Source of the DNA: Limnomonas spitsbergensis
Lineage: Eukaryota > Chlorophyta > Chlorophyceae > Chlamydomonadales
DNA length: 64,000 bases
Assembly: GCA_037349105.1 (NCBI GenBank)
Contig: JAYJMM010000036.1
Coordinates: forward strand, 6,050,001 to 6,114,000
Direction: 5' to 3'
Shown here: positions 8,339 to 17,125 of the stretch, piece after piece
Position numbering within the stretch: position 1 is the stretch's first letter
Layout of the letters: the number at the start of each line of letters is the position of its first letter
Position numbers and translations under genes: made by a program
The notes under the pieces: generated by a model
What the model was told of the DNA's origin: nothing
What the model saw: the letters and a program-made list of their open reading frames with translations, nothing else
Databases searched by the model: none

Positions 8339-11300
8339 ATGAGCACGGAAGAGGCCAGCGTCGCGAGCCTCAGTCTCGGAGATGCCAATCCTGGACGATC
8401 TGAGGAGGAGAAGGCGGCTAAAAAGGCTGCCAAAGCTGCTGAAAAGGCTGCCAAGGAGATCGAGAAGGCTGCAAAGGCGAGTAGTGGCTGCGCTGTCGGT
8501 ACGTATCAGCCTTGTTTCATCTGAGTGCTTCCACAGGCTGCCATGCGGGGCGTGAAGCAGGCCGCAACCACTAGCGCCGATCCTGACGACCCTCTAAAGG
8601 ACCAGTACGGCGACATGGAGATGGTGCAAAGCAAAACCTCGAACACGAAGAGCTTTGTCAAGGTTGAGGACCTCAGCGTCGACATGAAGGGCCAGCGGGT
8701 AAGCTGCGTTAACTCTTGATAAGCTCAAAACAAGGCCACCAGCGCCTGGCTGCATGGTTGCATGGCCGCATGGCGGTATGGCTGCATGGTGGTCCCATTG
8801 GCCAGGTCTGCAACATTGGAGGAACCTGCTCTTCTTCACATCTACTGCTACACTTTGCAGGTCCTGATTCGAAGCCGAATCCACAATGTGCGAAGCAAGG
8901 GCAAATCAGCATTCTTAGTGCTACGTCAACGAACCGACACGGTTCAGGTGAGGTGGCTTTGTACAGTACCGTATCAGAGCCGATGTGCGGGGCTGAGTAT
9001 GGGGGATGAAAGGCTGTGCTGAATATCTGGGCGCATGATCGGTGCTGAGTAGTGGAGCTGAGTTGCGGGAGGTTTCATGATTCTTACAGCCTGGTGCAGC
9101 ATACCAGGCTGAAGTTTCACAGACGGACAGGCACTGCCCGTGAGCCCGTCACCCTGGAGCTGCTCGACCCCCTTCCCTCACACATGCAACGTCATGATAC
9201 GCTCTTTTAAGGCTGCTGCTGACTTTTAAGTCCTCCACAACGCAACGTCAGATTACTGACGACTTTTGCAACCTCCTTGATGCAGGCGCTGATGTTTGCT
9301 GACGAGACCACCGTGAGCAAGGGCATGGTCAAGTACGCCTCGCAGATCACGCGCGAGTCCATTGCGGATGTAGGCGGCATTATCAGTGTCCCTGAAGCCC
9401 CCATTGAGGGCTGCTCACAGACCCTGGTAAGGGCAAGCGCTGGCGAACTGCAATACTTAATACACGTAAAATAGTTCTGGCATCAGGTCAAGACGTGTTG
9501 AATGCAGAGACAACAAAGTACATTGAAGTGACACCAGCTGCGCTGGTGATCCCTTTGCTTGCTGTAACATGTGCAAGTGCCTGATGTTTGATCATGTGCA
9601 TGCGTCCACCTGTCTCATGTGATCATGTAATGATGCCTCTTGTGCCCTCCAGGTGGAGCTGCGTGTGGACTTTATCAAGGTGGTTAGCCGCGCTTCCGTG
9701 ATGCCGTTCGAAATCACGGATGCTGCACGCTCCGAGGTGAGACCCAACCATACCTCCATGTATCGATTCCTCCATATCTTCATACTTCCTCCATGATGCC
9801 GTTTTAATTGACGGTATGGTATGGAGGTATGGTCTCATCTCAGTGCAGAATACCATACCATACCATGACTCCTGTGTGATGCCGTATGGAATCACCGGTG
9901 CAGCATGCTCCAAAATGCGACCGTGCTATGCCCCCTTCATGGGCACCCTCCTCGGTTTCAGACTTTGTTTCCTTGGCATGCGGCCCATGGTGAACATTGA
10001 TGCAGGGGCTGATTGTGTGCTTTGCCCTTGCTCAACCACCACTCTTGGTACAGTGTTTATTTAGTGTACGACAGGCTACATTCAGGGGGCCACCACTTCA
10101 GGACTGTACCCTGATAGGCCAACAGCGGACGGCCCAGTCAGCATGACACGCTGCACCAGGACCCCAAGGGCGTGGACCTTATGTTGCTTATTTTGTGCAG
10201 TCGAAGCACCCTAAAATAATCACTGCTGTGCGCCCCCCTTGCTGGACCACCGCCCCCAACAGGAGGAAATCAAGGCTGCTGAGGCTCGGGGGGAGAAGAT
10301 GGCGACTGTGAGCCAAGACATTCGGCTGGACAACCGCTTCCTGGACCTGAGGACACCGGCCAACCAGGCAATCTTTAAGGTCCAAAGTGGAGTTTGTCAG
10401 GTACAACCAGGGGTATGTCCTCTAGTATGACCGAGGGTATGACAAAACGTGTGACACGGTGTATTGATTTAGGTGTAACTGAAAGTGATGATTGTATTCG
10501 TAGGAATTTGAACAGCTGGCTTGTGGAATCGAAACATTTGTCACATCTACTGATTGGCATAGCATGTTTGCCGTATCTTTTTTGAACACCTCCTCCCCTC
10601 CCTTTGTGCAGGCCCCCTGAAGCTGTTCAAGGTGCTTCTGGGCGAAGGCCACCCAGACATTCACTTCCCCGACCTGATCCACCCTGCCAGATTGTGACCT
10701 CTTTCCTCAGCCCCCTTCCTCCTCCTGGTGTGCTTGACCCTGCAGCTGTTCAAGGAGGTGCTCCTGGGCGAAGGCTTCCAAGAGATCCATTCCCCTAAGC
10801 TGATTGCGGGAGCTAGCGAGGGCGGGGCCTCTGTCTTCAAGCTGGACTACAAGGGGATCCCGGCTTGCCTGGCACAGTCACCTCAGCTGTACAAGCAGAT
10901 GGCCATCTGCGCCGACCTTGAACGAGTGTTTGAGATCGGCCCTGTGTTCAGGTGATAGGGGGATGCGAGCCTGAGGGGACTTCAGTGCTTAGGGCTGATG
11001 TGATTTGGAGTTTATGCGGAGGGCTGATATGATTTGGAGTTTATGCGGTGTCGTTGGCCAAGCTAGCCTCAGAAAGAACTGTCATGCATTTTGTCTAGAT
11101 AGCGTTTGCGGTCAATTGTTTAATTATTCTCCCTCTGAACAGCATGTTTCTTGATGTGCTGTCTCAGAGCTGAGGATTCGTTCACTCACCGCCACCTCTG
11201 CGAGTTCACGGTTAGTAGGCAGTTGAGCCTTGGGTATCAGGTATTGTTTGAGTTCTCCTGCTGCCGCGGGTGCGCTTGCCGTGCAGCATTTCAGCTGACG

Positions 11301-13571
11301 TTCCAGTGATCTGTACCCATGTCCTTCAACTTTTATTTAAAGGTGCTTCAGTGACAATTCAGCTACCTGTTCTGGGGCCAGTAGGGTTTGGTGCTGCAAG
11401 CCCTGATGCCCTGGCTGCTGGCTGCCGGCTGGCCAAATTTGGGTCCTAATTGGCCTATTGTTAGCCACTCGACTACTGTACCCCCAGATGGTGGTCTGGT
11501 GAGCGCTGAAATTAGCACTTGTTGTTTTTTCCTCGCAGGGTCTGGATTTTGAGATGCAGATCTACGAGCACTACTTTGAGGTCATGGACATGATTGAGAA
11601 GGTGTTTGAGCACATCTTCAGCGGCCTGGCCACACGATTCAGTAAGTCAGGAGATCATTAACGTGTTGAACACATGTTGAATGGCCTGACCATGTAATTC
11701 AGGATGCCAGGAATTTTAGAAAGTGTTCGAACACATCTTCAATTGCCTGACAACATGACTTTAGAAGATGGAAGCAGGGCTTGACATTGGCGTGCTCAGA
11801 TGATGGCAAAGGGCTGATCAGCTAGGGTTGTTGATGAGATCAGGGATACCATGATCATGTGCATGTTCTTCAGCAACAAATCAGCTTCATCAGGGGATTC
11901 ATGGATTACCGCCGGGTAGCAGGGTGCAGTAAGTCTCACGGCTTACATGCCTGGACCACCGTCCTACAACTGGTGGCCGAAGCTGGCCTACAGCCGGTCT
12001 AGGTTTGCTCCTCATCGGCCAAGAGGCGGCCACCCAGCGGCCCTTCTAAAGGTGGTCTGATGCGCACTAAGAAAATCACTGATGCCGCCATTATGAGTGT
12101 CCAATCGTAATTGGTACAAGGTTGCAAAGAAACATGAAACATCACGGATGTCTGGTTTTCTGCAAGATTTGGGACCCCTTGCCTAGCGGAGTGCCCACTT
12201 TGTACTATATTTGCGCGATCCTCCTCGTCCTCCTGCCATCCCTCTGTAGGCAAGGAGCTTTCTGTGATCTCGCAGCAGTTCCCCTTTGAGCTGCCAGTCT
12301 TTAAGCCGGTACGCCTCACCTTCCCTGAGGGCATCAAGATGCTGCAAGACTCGGGATACCCGGATGTGAGTTTGTTCGGATCCAGCGAAGCTTCCCATTG
12401 AATGCTGATGCAAGGACACGGTCCAAAGCTCCCCAAAGTCTCCATGCTTTTGAAAAGTGTGGGTCAGGCACTGCAGCTGATCCAACCTTTTGGAAGAATG
12501 TAGGAGCGATGATCCTAGCTCATAGCTCTCCCTCTTGTAGGTGGACCCTCTTGGCGATCTCAACACGGCTTCTGAGCGGCACCTGGGTGCGCTGGTGAAG
12601 CAAAAGTACGGCACGGACTTCTACATCCTGCACAGGCAAGCTGTAGGGCATATGATTAGAAAGCCACAGAATTGATTGATGTGGTGGAAAGCAAGCTTCT
12701 AGCCTGCTTGGCCTCTGATTCTCACCCCACCAAAACTCTCTGGTCTGCAATATGGTTTGATAGGGCACCAGAGGAGGGCTCATGCTGGCGCTCCAAACAC
12801 TGATATGATGAGCATCATAGTTTCAAACATTAATACAGAAGCTGGTCCCTGAAATACTAGGACATCTAGCTGCATAGCCTCCCTTTATAACTTGGAAATC
12901 TGCGTAGGGGGCGATGAATGTATGAGGTCAGGATGGGGCATTACTCGTAGTCTGTAATTGAGGTAGCTCAACAGCCTGGCAAATATTATAATTTATACGT
13001 TGACTGCTGACATACTTAGCGGACCGTATCTGCCAATGTGCCTGATGAGTTGCCCCCTGTTGGTCTCTATCTGCCTCAGATACCCGTCCTCTGTGCGCCC
13101 ATTCTACACGATGCCCTGCTCCGACGACCCCCAGTACAGCAACTCCTACGACGTCTTCATTCGGGGGGAAGAGATCATCTCGGGAGCCCAGAGGGTGCAC
13201 GACCCAGACATGCTAACAGGTCCGTGCGTGGCTCTTCTGCCTTACATGCTTCACTTGGTTGAATCTGTAGATGTTTTAGCACCTAAATACTTCCTTTTAA
13301 AGGTAAACATATGATGGCTCATCATCCTGGCTTGTTATGTCCATCTTCATCTTGAAGCTGCCCCAACTCCCACACACTTGCAGAACGAGCTATCGCTTGC
13401 GGTATCGAGGTGGACACCATCAAGTCATACATAGACTCGTTCAGGTACGGCGCCCCGCCCCATGGTGGCGCTGGCGTTGGCATGGAGCGTGTCGTCATGT
13501 TGTACTGCGGCCTGGACAACATCAGGAAGACGTCTCTATTCCCTCGCGATCCCAAGAGGTTGACGCCCTAA
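8339..13571 (+). CDS. DARS: Cytosolic aspartyl-tRNA synthetase, 13 exons, 546 aa
   Basis: This class II synthetase charges tRNA-Asp with aspartate in the cytosol. Exons: 8339-8476, 8537-8698, 8861-8947, 9286-9426, 9653-9736, 10263-10400, 10746-10951, 11168-11210, 11539-11641, 12250-12365, 12541-12635, 13080-13219, 13384-13571 (1641 nt with stop). Residues 15-46 are a Lys/Ala-rich amphipathic extension of the eukaryotic tRNA-binding type. The OB-fold anticodon-binding domain spans about 95-205. Motif 1 is FQEIHSPKL (261-269). Motif 2 starts at FRAED (318-322) and runs through RHLCEF (327-332). Motif 3 is GAGVGMER (513-520) with the ATP-binding Arg 520. The C-terminus [10 protein letters not shown] is typical. 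Introns 1 (donor AAAG|GCGAGT) and 11 (CACAG|GCAAGC) are GC-AG; a GT donor at 8495 is an in-phase alternative for intron 1. No plastid or mitochondrial presequence is evident. Confidence 0.97.
8751..8790. repeat. 8-bp minisatellite in AspRS intron 2
   Basis: Five tandem 8-mers (TGCATGGT, TGCATGGC, CGCATGGC, GGTATGGC, TGCATGGT) lie within the intron at 8699-8860. No function is apparent. Confidence 0.8.
9813..9864. repeat. Perfect 12-bp inverted repeat in AspRS intron 5
   Basis: GGTATGGTATGG (9813-9824) and CCATACCATACC (9853-9864) are perfect inverted copies separated by 28 nt, able to form a hairpin in the intron transcript. It may be a small foldback element or a product of local slippage, since CCATACC/CCATA motifs already occur just after exon 5. 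Confidence 0.75.
9875..9922 (+). pseudogene. Degenerate copy of the exon 5 / intron 5 boundary of AspRS
   Basis: The segment TGTGATGCCGTATGGAATCA and its continuation through GCAGCATGCTCC and GCGACC aligns without gaps to the end of exon 5 and its donor at 9698-9745. The match is roughly 36 of 48 bases by eye. The donor GT has become AT, so it cannot splice as an exon end. It is a decayed partial exon duplication. Confidence 0.7.
10618..10690 (+). pseudogene. Degenerate copy of the start of AspRS exon 7 in intron 6
   Basis: It reads [21 protein letters not shown] against [20 protein letters not shown] of the true exon at 10746. One codon (Glu) has been lost, and the motif 1 residues have changed (IHFPDL for IHSPKL). 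An acceptor-like TTTGTGCAG stands at 10603-10611. The reading frame soon meets a stop. It is a tandem partial exon duplication, about 125 bp upstream of the functional exon. Confidence 0.8.
10991..11048. repeat. 29-bp tandem duplication in AspRS intron 7
   Basis: AGGGCTGATGTGATTTGGAG plus TTTATGCGG at 10991-11019 is repeated at 11020-11048 with a single G-to-A change. Confidence 0.9.
11487..11524 (+). repeat. Dispersed repeat end, copy 2 (GGTGGTCTG motif)
   Basis: GATGGTGGTCTGGTGAGCGC and the following TGAAATTAGCACTTG match the copies at 3655-3690 and 12048-12080. This one ends immediately before the polypyrimidine tract of the exon 9 acceptor. Confidence 0.55.
11592..11762 (+). repeat. Triplicated exon 9 / intron 9 boundary of AspRS
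   Basis: The functional exon end (from 11592, with GTGTTTGAGCACATCTTCA) is followed inside intron 9 by two diverged copies. These begin near 11654 (GTGTTGAACACATGTTGA) and 11712 (GTGTTCGAACACATCTTCAA). Each keeps GGCCTG or TGCCTG, then A(T/C)GA(C/T)T or TAATTC. Spacing is about 62 and 58 bp. The first and second copies keep a CAGGA / CCAGGA join. Only the first junction has a GTAAGT donor. Confidence 0.75.
12048..12080 (+). repeat. Dispersed repeat end, copy 3 (GGTGGTCTG motif)
   Basis: AAAGGTGGTCTGATGCGCAC then TAAGAAAATCACTG lies in AspRS intron 9 and is closest to the copy at 3655-3690. Confidence 0.6.
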
Positions 13572-13677
13572 ACTGCGAGCTGGTTGACTGGCTATGTACG
13601 AGTTTAACACCCTAGGTTATGCGATGCTGCGTACTACAGATTGAAAGTGGGATTTTTTTCCCCGGCTTCGAATGAGA

Positions 13678-13712
13678 TGTGAATAACGTTCCACCTCTGG
13701 GCCCGCTAAAAG
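13678..13712 (-). mobile_element. Short LINE 3'-tail fragment
   Basis: On the minus strand AGCGGGCCCAGAGGTGGAAC followed by GTTATTCAC matches the terminal block of the LINE at 4772-6130. It lies about 110 bp after the AspRS stop codon. Neither the rest of the element nor a target duplication is visible. Confidence 0.6.
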
Positions 13713-14359
13713 AGAGACATGTGAGTATTTCTTGGTAACACAAGGCATCGAAGTAAACAATCATGTTCAGTAACGAGGAAAACTGTGACCTGACGATGTG
13801 CCTATTGAGTCTTGACTGCCACTGAATGCTGCGGATTGCGGTTCTTTCACTGACTTCATTCTGGCTCCAGCCATTTCTCAATTTCCTGTGAAGACCTGCA
13901 CCAATAAATAAGTCAATGCCGAATTGCATAAAGATAAACACACTTGGCAAAAATGCTGGCCATGAAGAGCAAAGCACTATTGGCAATGAGGTTGGCAATA
14001 CAATGCCATAGTGTTAGTCCTGGGCAGGCTTTTCCCTGAGAAGGGACACACAGTGCACTCTGATATTCATTACATCAACGATGCCCATATGTTGTCCATA
14101 TCGTACAATTATATTCTTACGCTCCTGCATCGGCACCCGAATAATTCGTATACCGGCCACTATTCTCGACCCAAGAAAAACCAGTGGCAATTGTGTGCCA
14201 CACACCCAAAGTGCCGTGTGTACCCTATCAGGTAGGCATTGTTCTTTTTGGTCGTTGACATCCGAAGAAGCGAAAGGTTGCAGGTGCAAATGGGAAAGCC
14301 AACCGGGAAAACGAAATACCGGTGAAATACCGGCTGTCATGCGCTCCTATCTTCTGGGT
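13713..14359. other. Gene-free interval between AspRS and the satellite array
   Basis: Open frames on both strands here (for example 108 codons on the minus strand at 14014-14340) have no recognisable domain and no clear exon structure. No TGTAA signal for AspRS was found. I see no supported gene. Confidence 0.4.
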
Positions 14360-14383
14360 CACCCTGCTCTTGGGAGTGGGGTG
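14360..14383. repeat. Imperfect hairpin, left flank of the array (copy 1)
   Basis: CACCCTGCTC and GAGTGGGGTG can pair with two mismatches around TTGG. The right-hand flank GTGTCTTCTG is shared with copy 2 at 14474-14498. Confidence 0.6.
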
Positions 14384-14473
14384 TCTTCTGCTTTGTATCA
14401 TGTTTGCTAGAGGCCCCCATAGGCCCCGATCCTCCTAAGAAGAGGGGCTTCATGCTTTTCTGTCGTTTTGAGT

Positions 14474-14498
14474 CACCCTTACTCTTAAGAGTAGGGTG
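14474..14498. repeat. Near-perfect palindrome, left flank of the array (copy 2)
   Basis: CACCC, T, TACTCTTAAGAGTA (a perfect 14-bp palindrome), then GGGTG. With copy 1 it forms a direct repeat about 114 bp apart, ending some 20 bp before the satellite array begins. Confidence 0.75.
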
Positions 14499-14911
14499 TC
14501 TTCTGTCAGGTATAGTTGGGCAAAGTAAATTTTACGACTCACAGAAAGTGTTGTTAAATTGCTTGTTACGAACTTGCTTCGCAACATAACAAGCAACTTG
14601 TTTTATAACATACACGTGCACAAAGTAGAGTACTTTTTGCTTGCGCAACAAATTTGATATATTTGTCATCCAAAGGGGTGCGCGGACTCTATTCGATTTC
14701 ACGGTACAACTATGGTTGAGTCTGTGCGGACAAGTCGCGATGTACATATCAAGCTCCTAGCACGAGAGGTTGATAGGCTCCCTCTTAAATATATGAGTGC
14801 ATGTAAGATTCTTGCGCTCTACCATCCCACCCTACCTCACTGGGCACACTTGGAGGTTTGCATGCTCCTTGTGCATCCTATTCACCGCTAAAATGTTTAG
14901 GTGCGTGCGTG

Positions 14912-14990
14912 TAAGAGTCTTGCGCTCTGCCAACTGAGCTAACCGGGCAGTCTTCGCCCAATGAGGGGCTCAAACCCTCGACCACAAGAT
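14912..14990 (-). tRNA. trnK-CUU: Permuted tRNA-Lys(CUU), unit 1 (degenerate)
   Basis: The same arrangement as the unit 3 copy at 19182-19260. The T loop reads TTTGAGC, so invariant C56, which pairs with G19, is replaced by T, and the B box is damaged. This edge copy is probably inactive. Confidence 0.6.
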
Positions 14991-16931
14991 TTCACGCTCA
15001 TGACGGTCTCAAACCTGCTCACCAGCCAATCATAGCTTCGTAAACAGTCTCTTTAAAGCCACGGACACGACTGCTCTTGATCACTCTTTCTCCAAGACGA
15101 CGGCAGAATCGGCGACCGAGCCAAGGTGCGGCGAGACACACCGCTTTCACGGAACCCTCTTAAGGACAAGGCCTCCGGGGAGATGACCCTGCAACACGCC
15201 TTGCGTCGTTTAAAAGCAAACGGCTGGCCATATATAGGAGGGCGATTTCAGGAGACCTCTCCCCTCGGCCAAACGACCTGCTCCAACACGCGTCGTTGTT
15301 ATTTCGTCCGGGTGGAACGCTTGTCCTTGGCTGAGGCCGGCGTCCGGAACCACGCCAAAAGCTCAATGGCACCCACTTGAGGGTGTTCGACAGCCGCAAC
15401 CCATAGGAGCTCGCCGTTCACCGACAGCGTTGGCCCACTTTTCTGGGGGCGCGTCAATTAGGCCACCGGGCCCAACCGACCGATCGCCCAAGTCGACCGC
15501 ACCGACCAAGCTCCTCGTCACCACCCTTCGTGGATGGCGCTTCCCGCCATCGATTTGCTGTATGCGAGACTTGAAGGGCCTCGCTCCTACGGTCTTGTGA
15601 GGTTTCTCCTCGTTGTTCCGCTTGGGTAGTTCATGCTTCTTGCCATGCCTATAGGTTGGCTTGTTTCAAGACGCGACTCGAAGAATCGGCGAGCCCATTT
15701 CCGGCAAAGCCTACTGAAATTGGGGCTTGACATGATTGTGCCCCCGGTACACGCCGGGGTTATTTTACATGCTCGTGCAAAGTCCCGGTTCATGTCTTTC
15801 CTTCAAATAACTGATTGCGACTCACATAGCGACTCGGAGATGAACGTTGACCATTAAGTCTATAGTCAAAGTCGTGGACTACTCGTGGTTGTGCCATATC
15901 ATGTTCTTTAGCGTCGAGTTTTGACGCATGTCTTTCAAAGATTTATATTGTATGTGATCGCTTCTCAACTTCTCATTTTTTGATCACATGCATTTGGATC
16001 TCGGTTGTAGTCGAAGAAGGGCCGGTCGAAGACTCGAAAACATCTGCTATAGACAAGTTTCTTACGTTTTTCTGGTATCAACCTCAATCACACGGACTAT
16101 GCAGCATGTGGAGACGCAAAAAGGACACCTGCCACATTGCCGTTTCTACGCCTCCGTCGGTAACTGACAATAAACCTTTGCCGTCGTGCTCATCATAATC
16201 TTGGGGCTGACTAAACTACGGGTAGATAAAATCGTCCCACACTATCGGCCTTTTTAAGAACCTCTGCTTGGCCAGGGCCGGCTACAAAGAGAACCTCGCA
16301 TGTCAAAAACGGTTACTTGGCAGACCCTCGGTGCTTCCCTTGTGCACGGTAAATTCGCACTTTGACATGTCCCCAACATGCATACTGAATATGTTACTAG
16401 TTAAATATTTTGGGGGTGAGCGGGTACATGCGCGATAGAATAACAATTAGCAAAAAGTGTGTGCGGCCGGTCAGTAACAGGCCCAACCAACTATTTTGTC
16501 AGTGCGCGGGGTATTTTCTGTACCTACCATCAAAAACTGATTAAGACTGATTTATGCCACATCCATTCACATATTGCTGACCGTGTACTTTTCTTTCAAG
16601 CATCAAACTAGGTTTTTAAACGAGTCGACAATACGTAGTGGTTGCAAGAGTTGCGCAAAGTAAATTTTACGACTCACAGAAAGTGTTGTTAAATTGCTTG
16701 TTACGAACTTGCTTCGCAACATAACAAGCAACTTGTTTTATAACATACACGTGCACAAAGTAGAGTACTTTTTGCTTGTGCAACAAATTTGATATATTTG
16801 TCATCCAAAGGGGTGCGCGGACTCTATTCGATTTCACGGTACAACTATGGTTGAGTCTGTGCGGACAAGTCGCGATGTACATATCAAGCTCCTAGCACGA
16901 GAGGTTGATAGGCTCCCTCTTAAATATATGA

Positions 16932-16982
16932 GTGCATGTAAGATTCTTGCGCTCTACCATCCCACCCTACCTCACTGGGCAC
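16932..16982 (-). pseudogene. Decayed tRNA 5'-half-like relic (repeated in every unit)
   Basis: On the minus strand it reads GCCCAGT, later GGTAGAGCGCAAGA, then TCTTACATGCAC. This closely follows the intact 5' half and its trailer (GCCCGGT, GGCAGAGCGCAAGA, TCTTACACGCAC). The D arm and anticodon loop are altered and there is no good T arm, only GGAG/CTCC pairing just upstream. It lies 65 nt or more beyond the intact permuted tRNA, at anchor +265 to +315 in each unit. It looks like an old tandem duplicate. Confidence 0.55.
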
Positions 16983-17024
16983 ACTTGGAGGTTTGCATGC
17001 TCCTTGTGCATCCTATTCACCGCT

Positions 17025-17028
17025 AAAA
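17025..17028 (-). terminator. Pol III-type TTTT stop downstream of the permuted tRNA (unit 2 example)
   Basis: TTTT lies 18 nt past the end of the 5' half on the minus strand, the usual position and form of an RNA polymerase III terminator. It recurs at anchor +358 to +361 in the other units. Confidence 0.6.
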
Positions 17029-17046
17029 TGTTTAGGTGCGTGCGTG

Positions 17047-17125
17047 TAAGAGTCTTGCGCTCTGCCAACTGAGCTAACCGGGCAGTCTTCGCCCAATGAG
17101 GGGCTCGAACCCTCGACCACGAGAT
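17047..17125 (-). tRNA. trnK-CUU: Permuted tRNA-Lys(CUU), unit 2
   Basis: 5' half at 17047-17083, spacer 17084-17089, 3' half at 17090-17125. The 3' anticodon strand is TCTCG instead of TCTTG, so pair 28-42 becomes A-C. The flanking GCGTG (17132-17128) and CACGC (17046-17042) are intact. Same variant as units 6 and 7. Confidence 0.75.

Noticed and set aside
14014..14340. 108-codon minus-strand open frame
   Set aside because: No domain, no exon signals and low-complexity character; likely chance.
17047..17125. Reading the tRNA as an ordinary split gene with a ~2-kb intron running into the next unit
   Set aside because: The halves would then be about 2 kb apart with a TTTT Pol III stop between them. 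The 6-nt spacer and the local GCGTG/CACGC pairing fit a permuted gene much better.
17047..17125. Two unrelated tRNA fragments lying side by side by chance
   Set aside because: The halves complement each other exactly in the acceptor and anticodon stems, sum to 73 nt, and both belong to tRNA-Lys(CUU).
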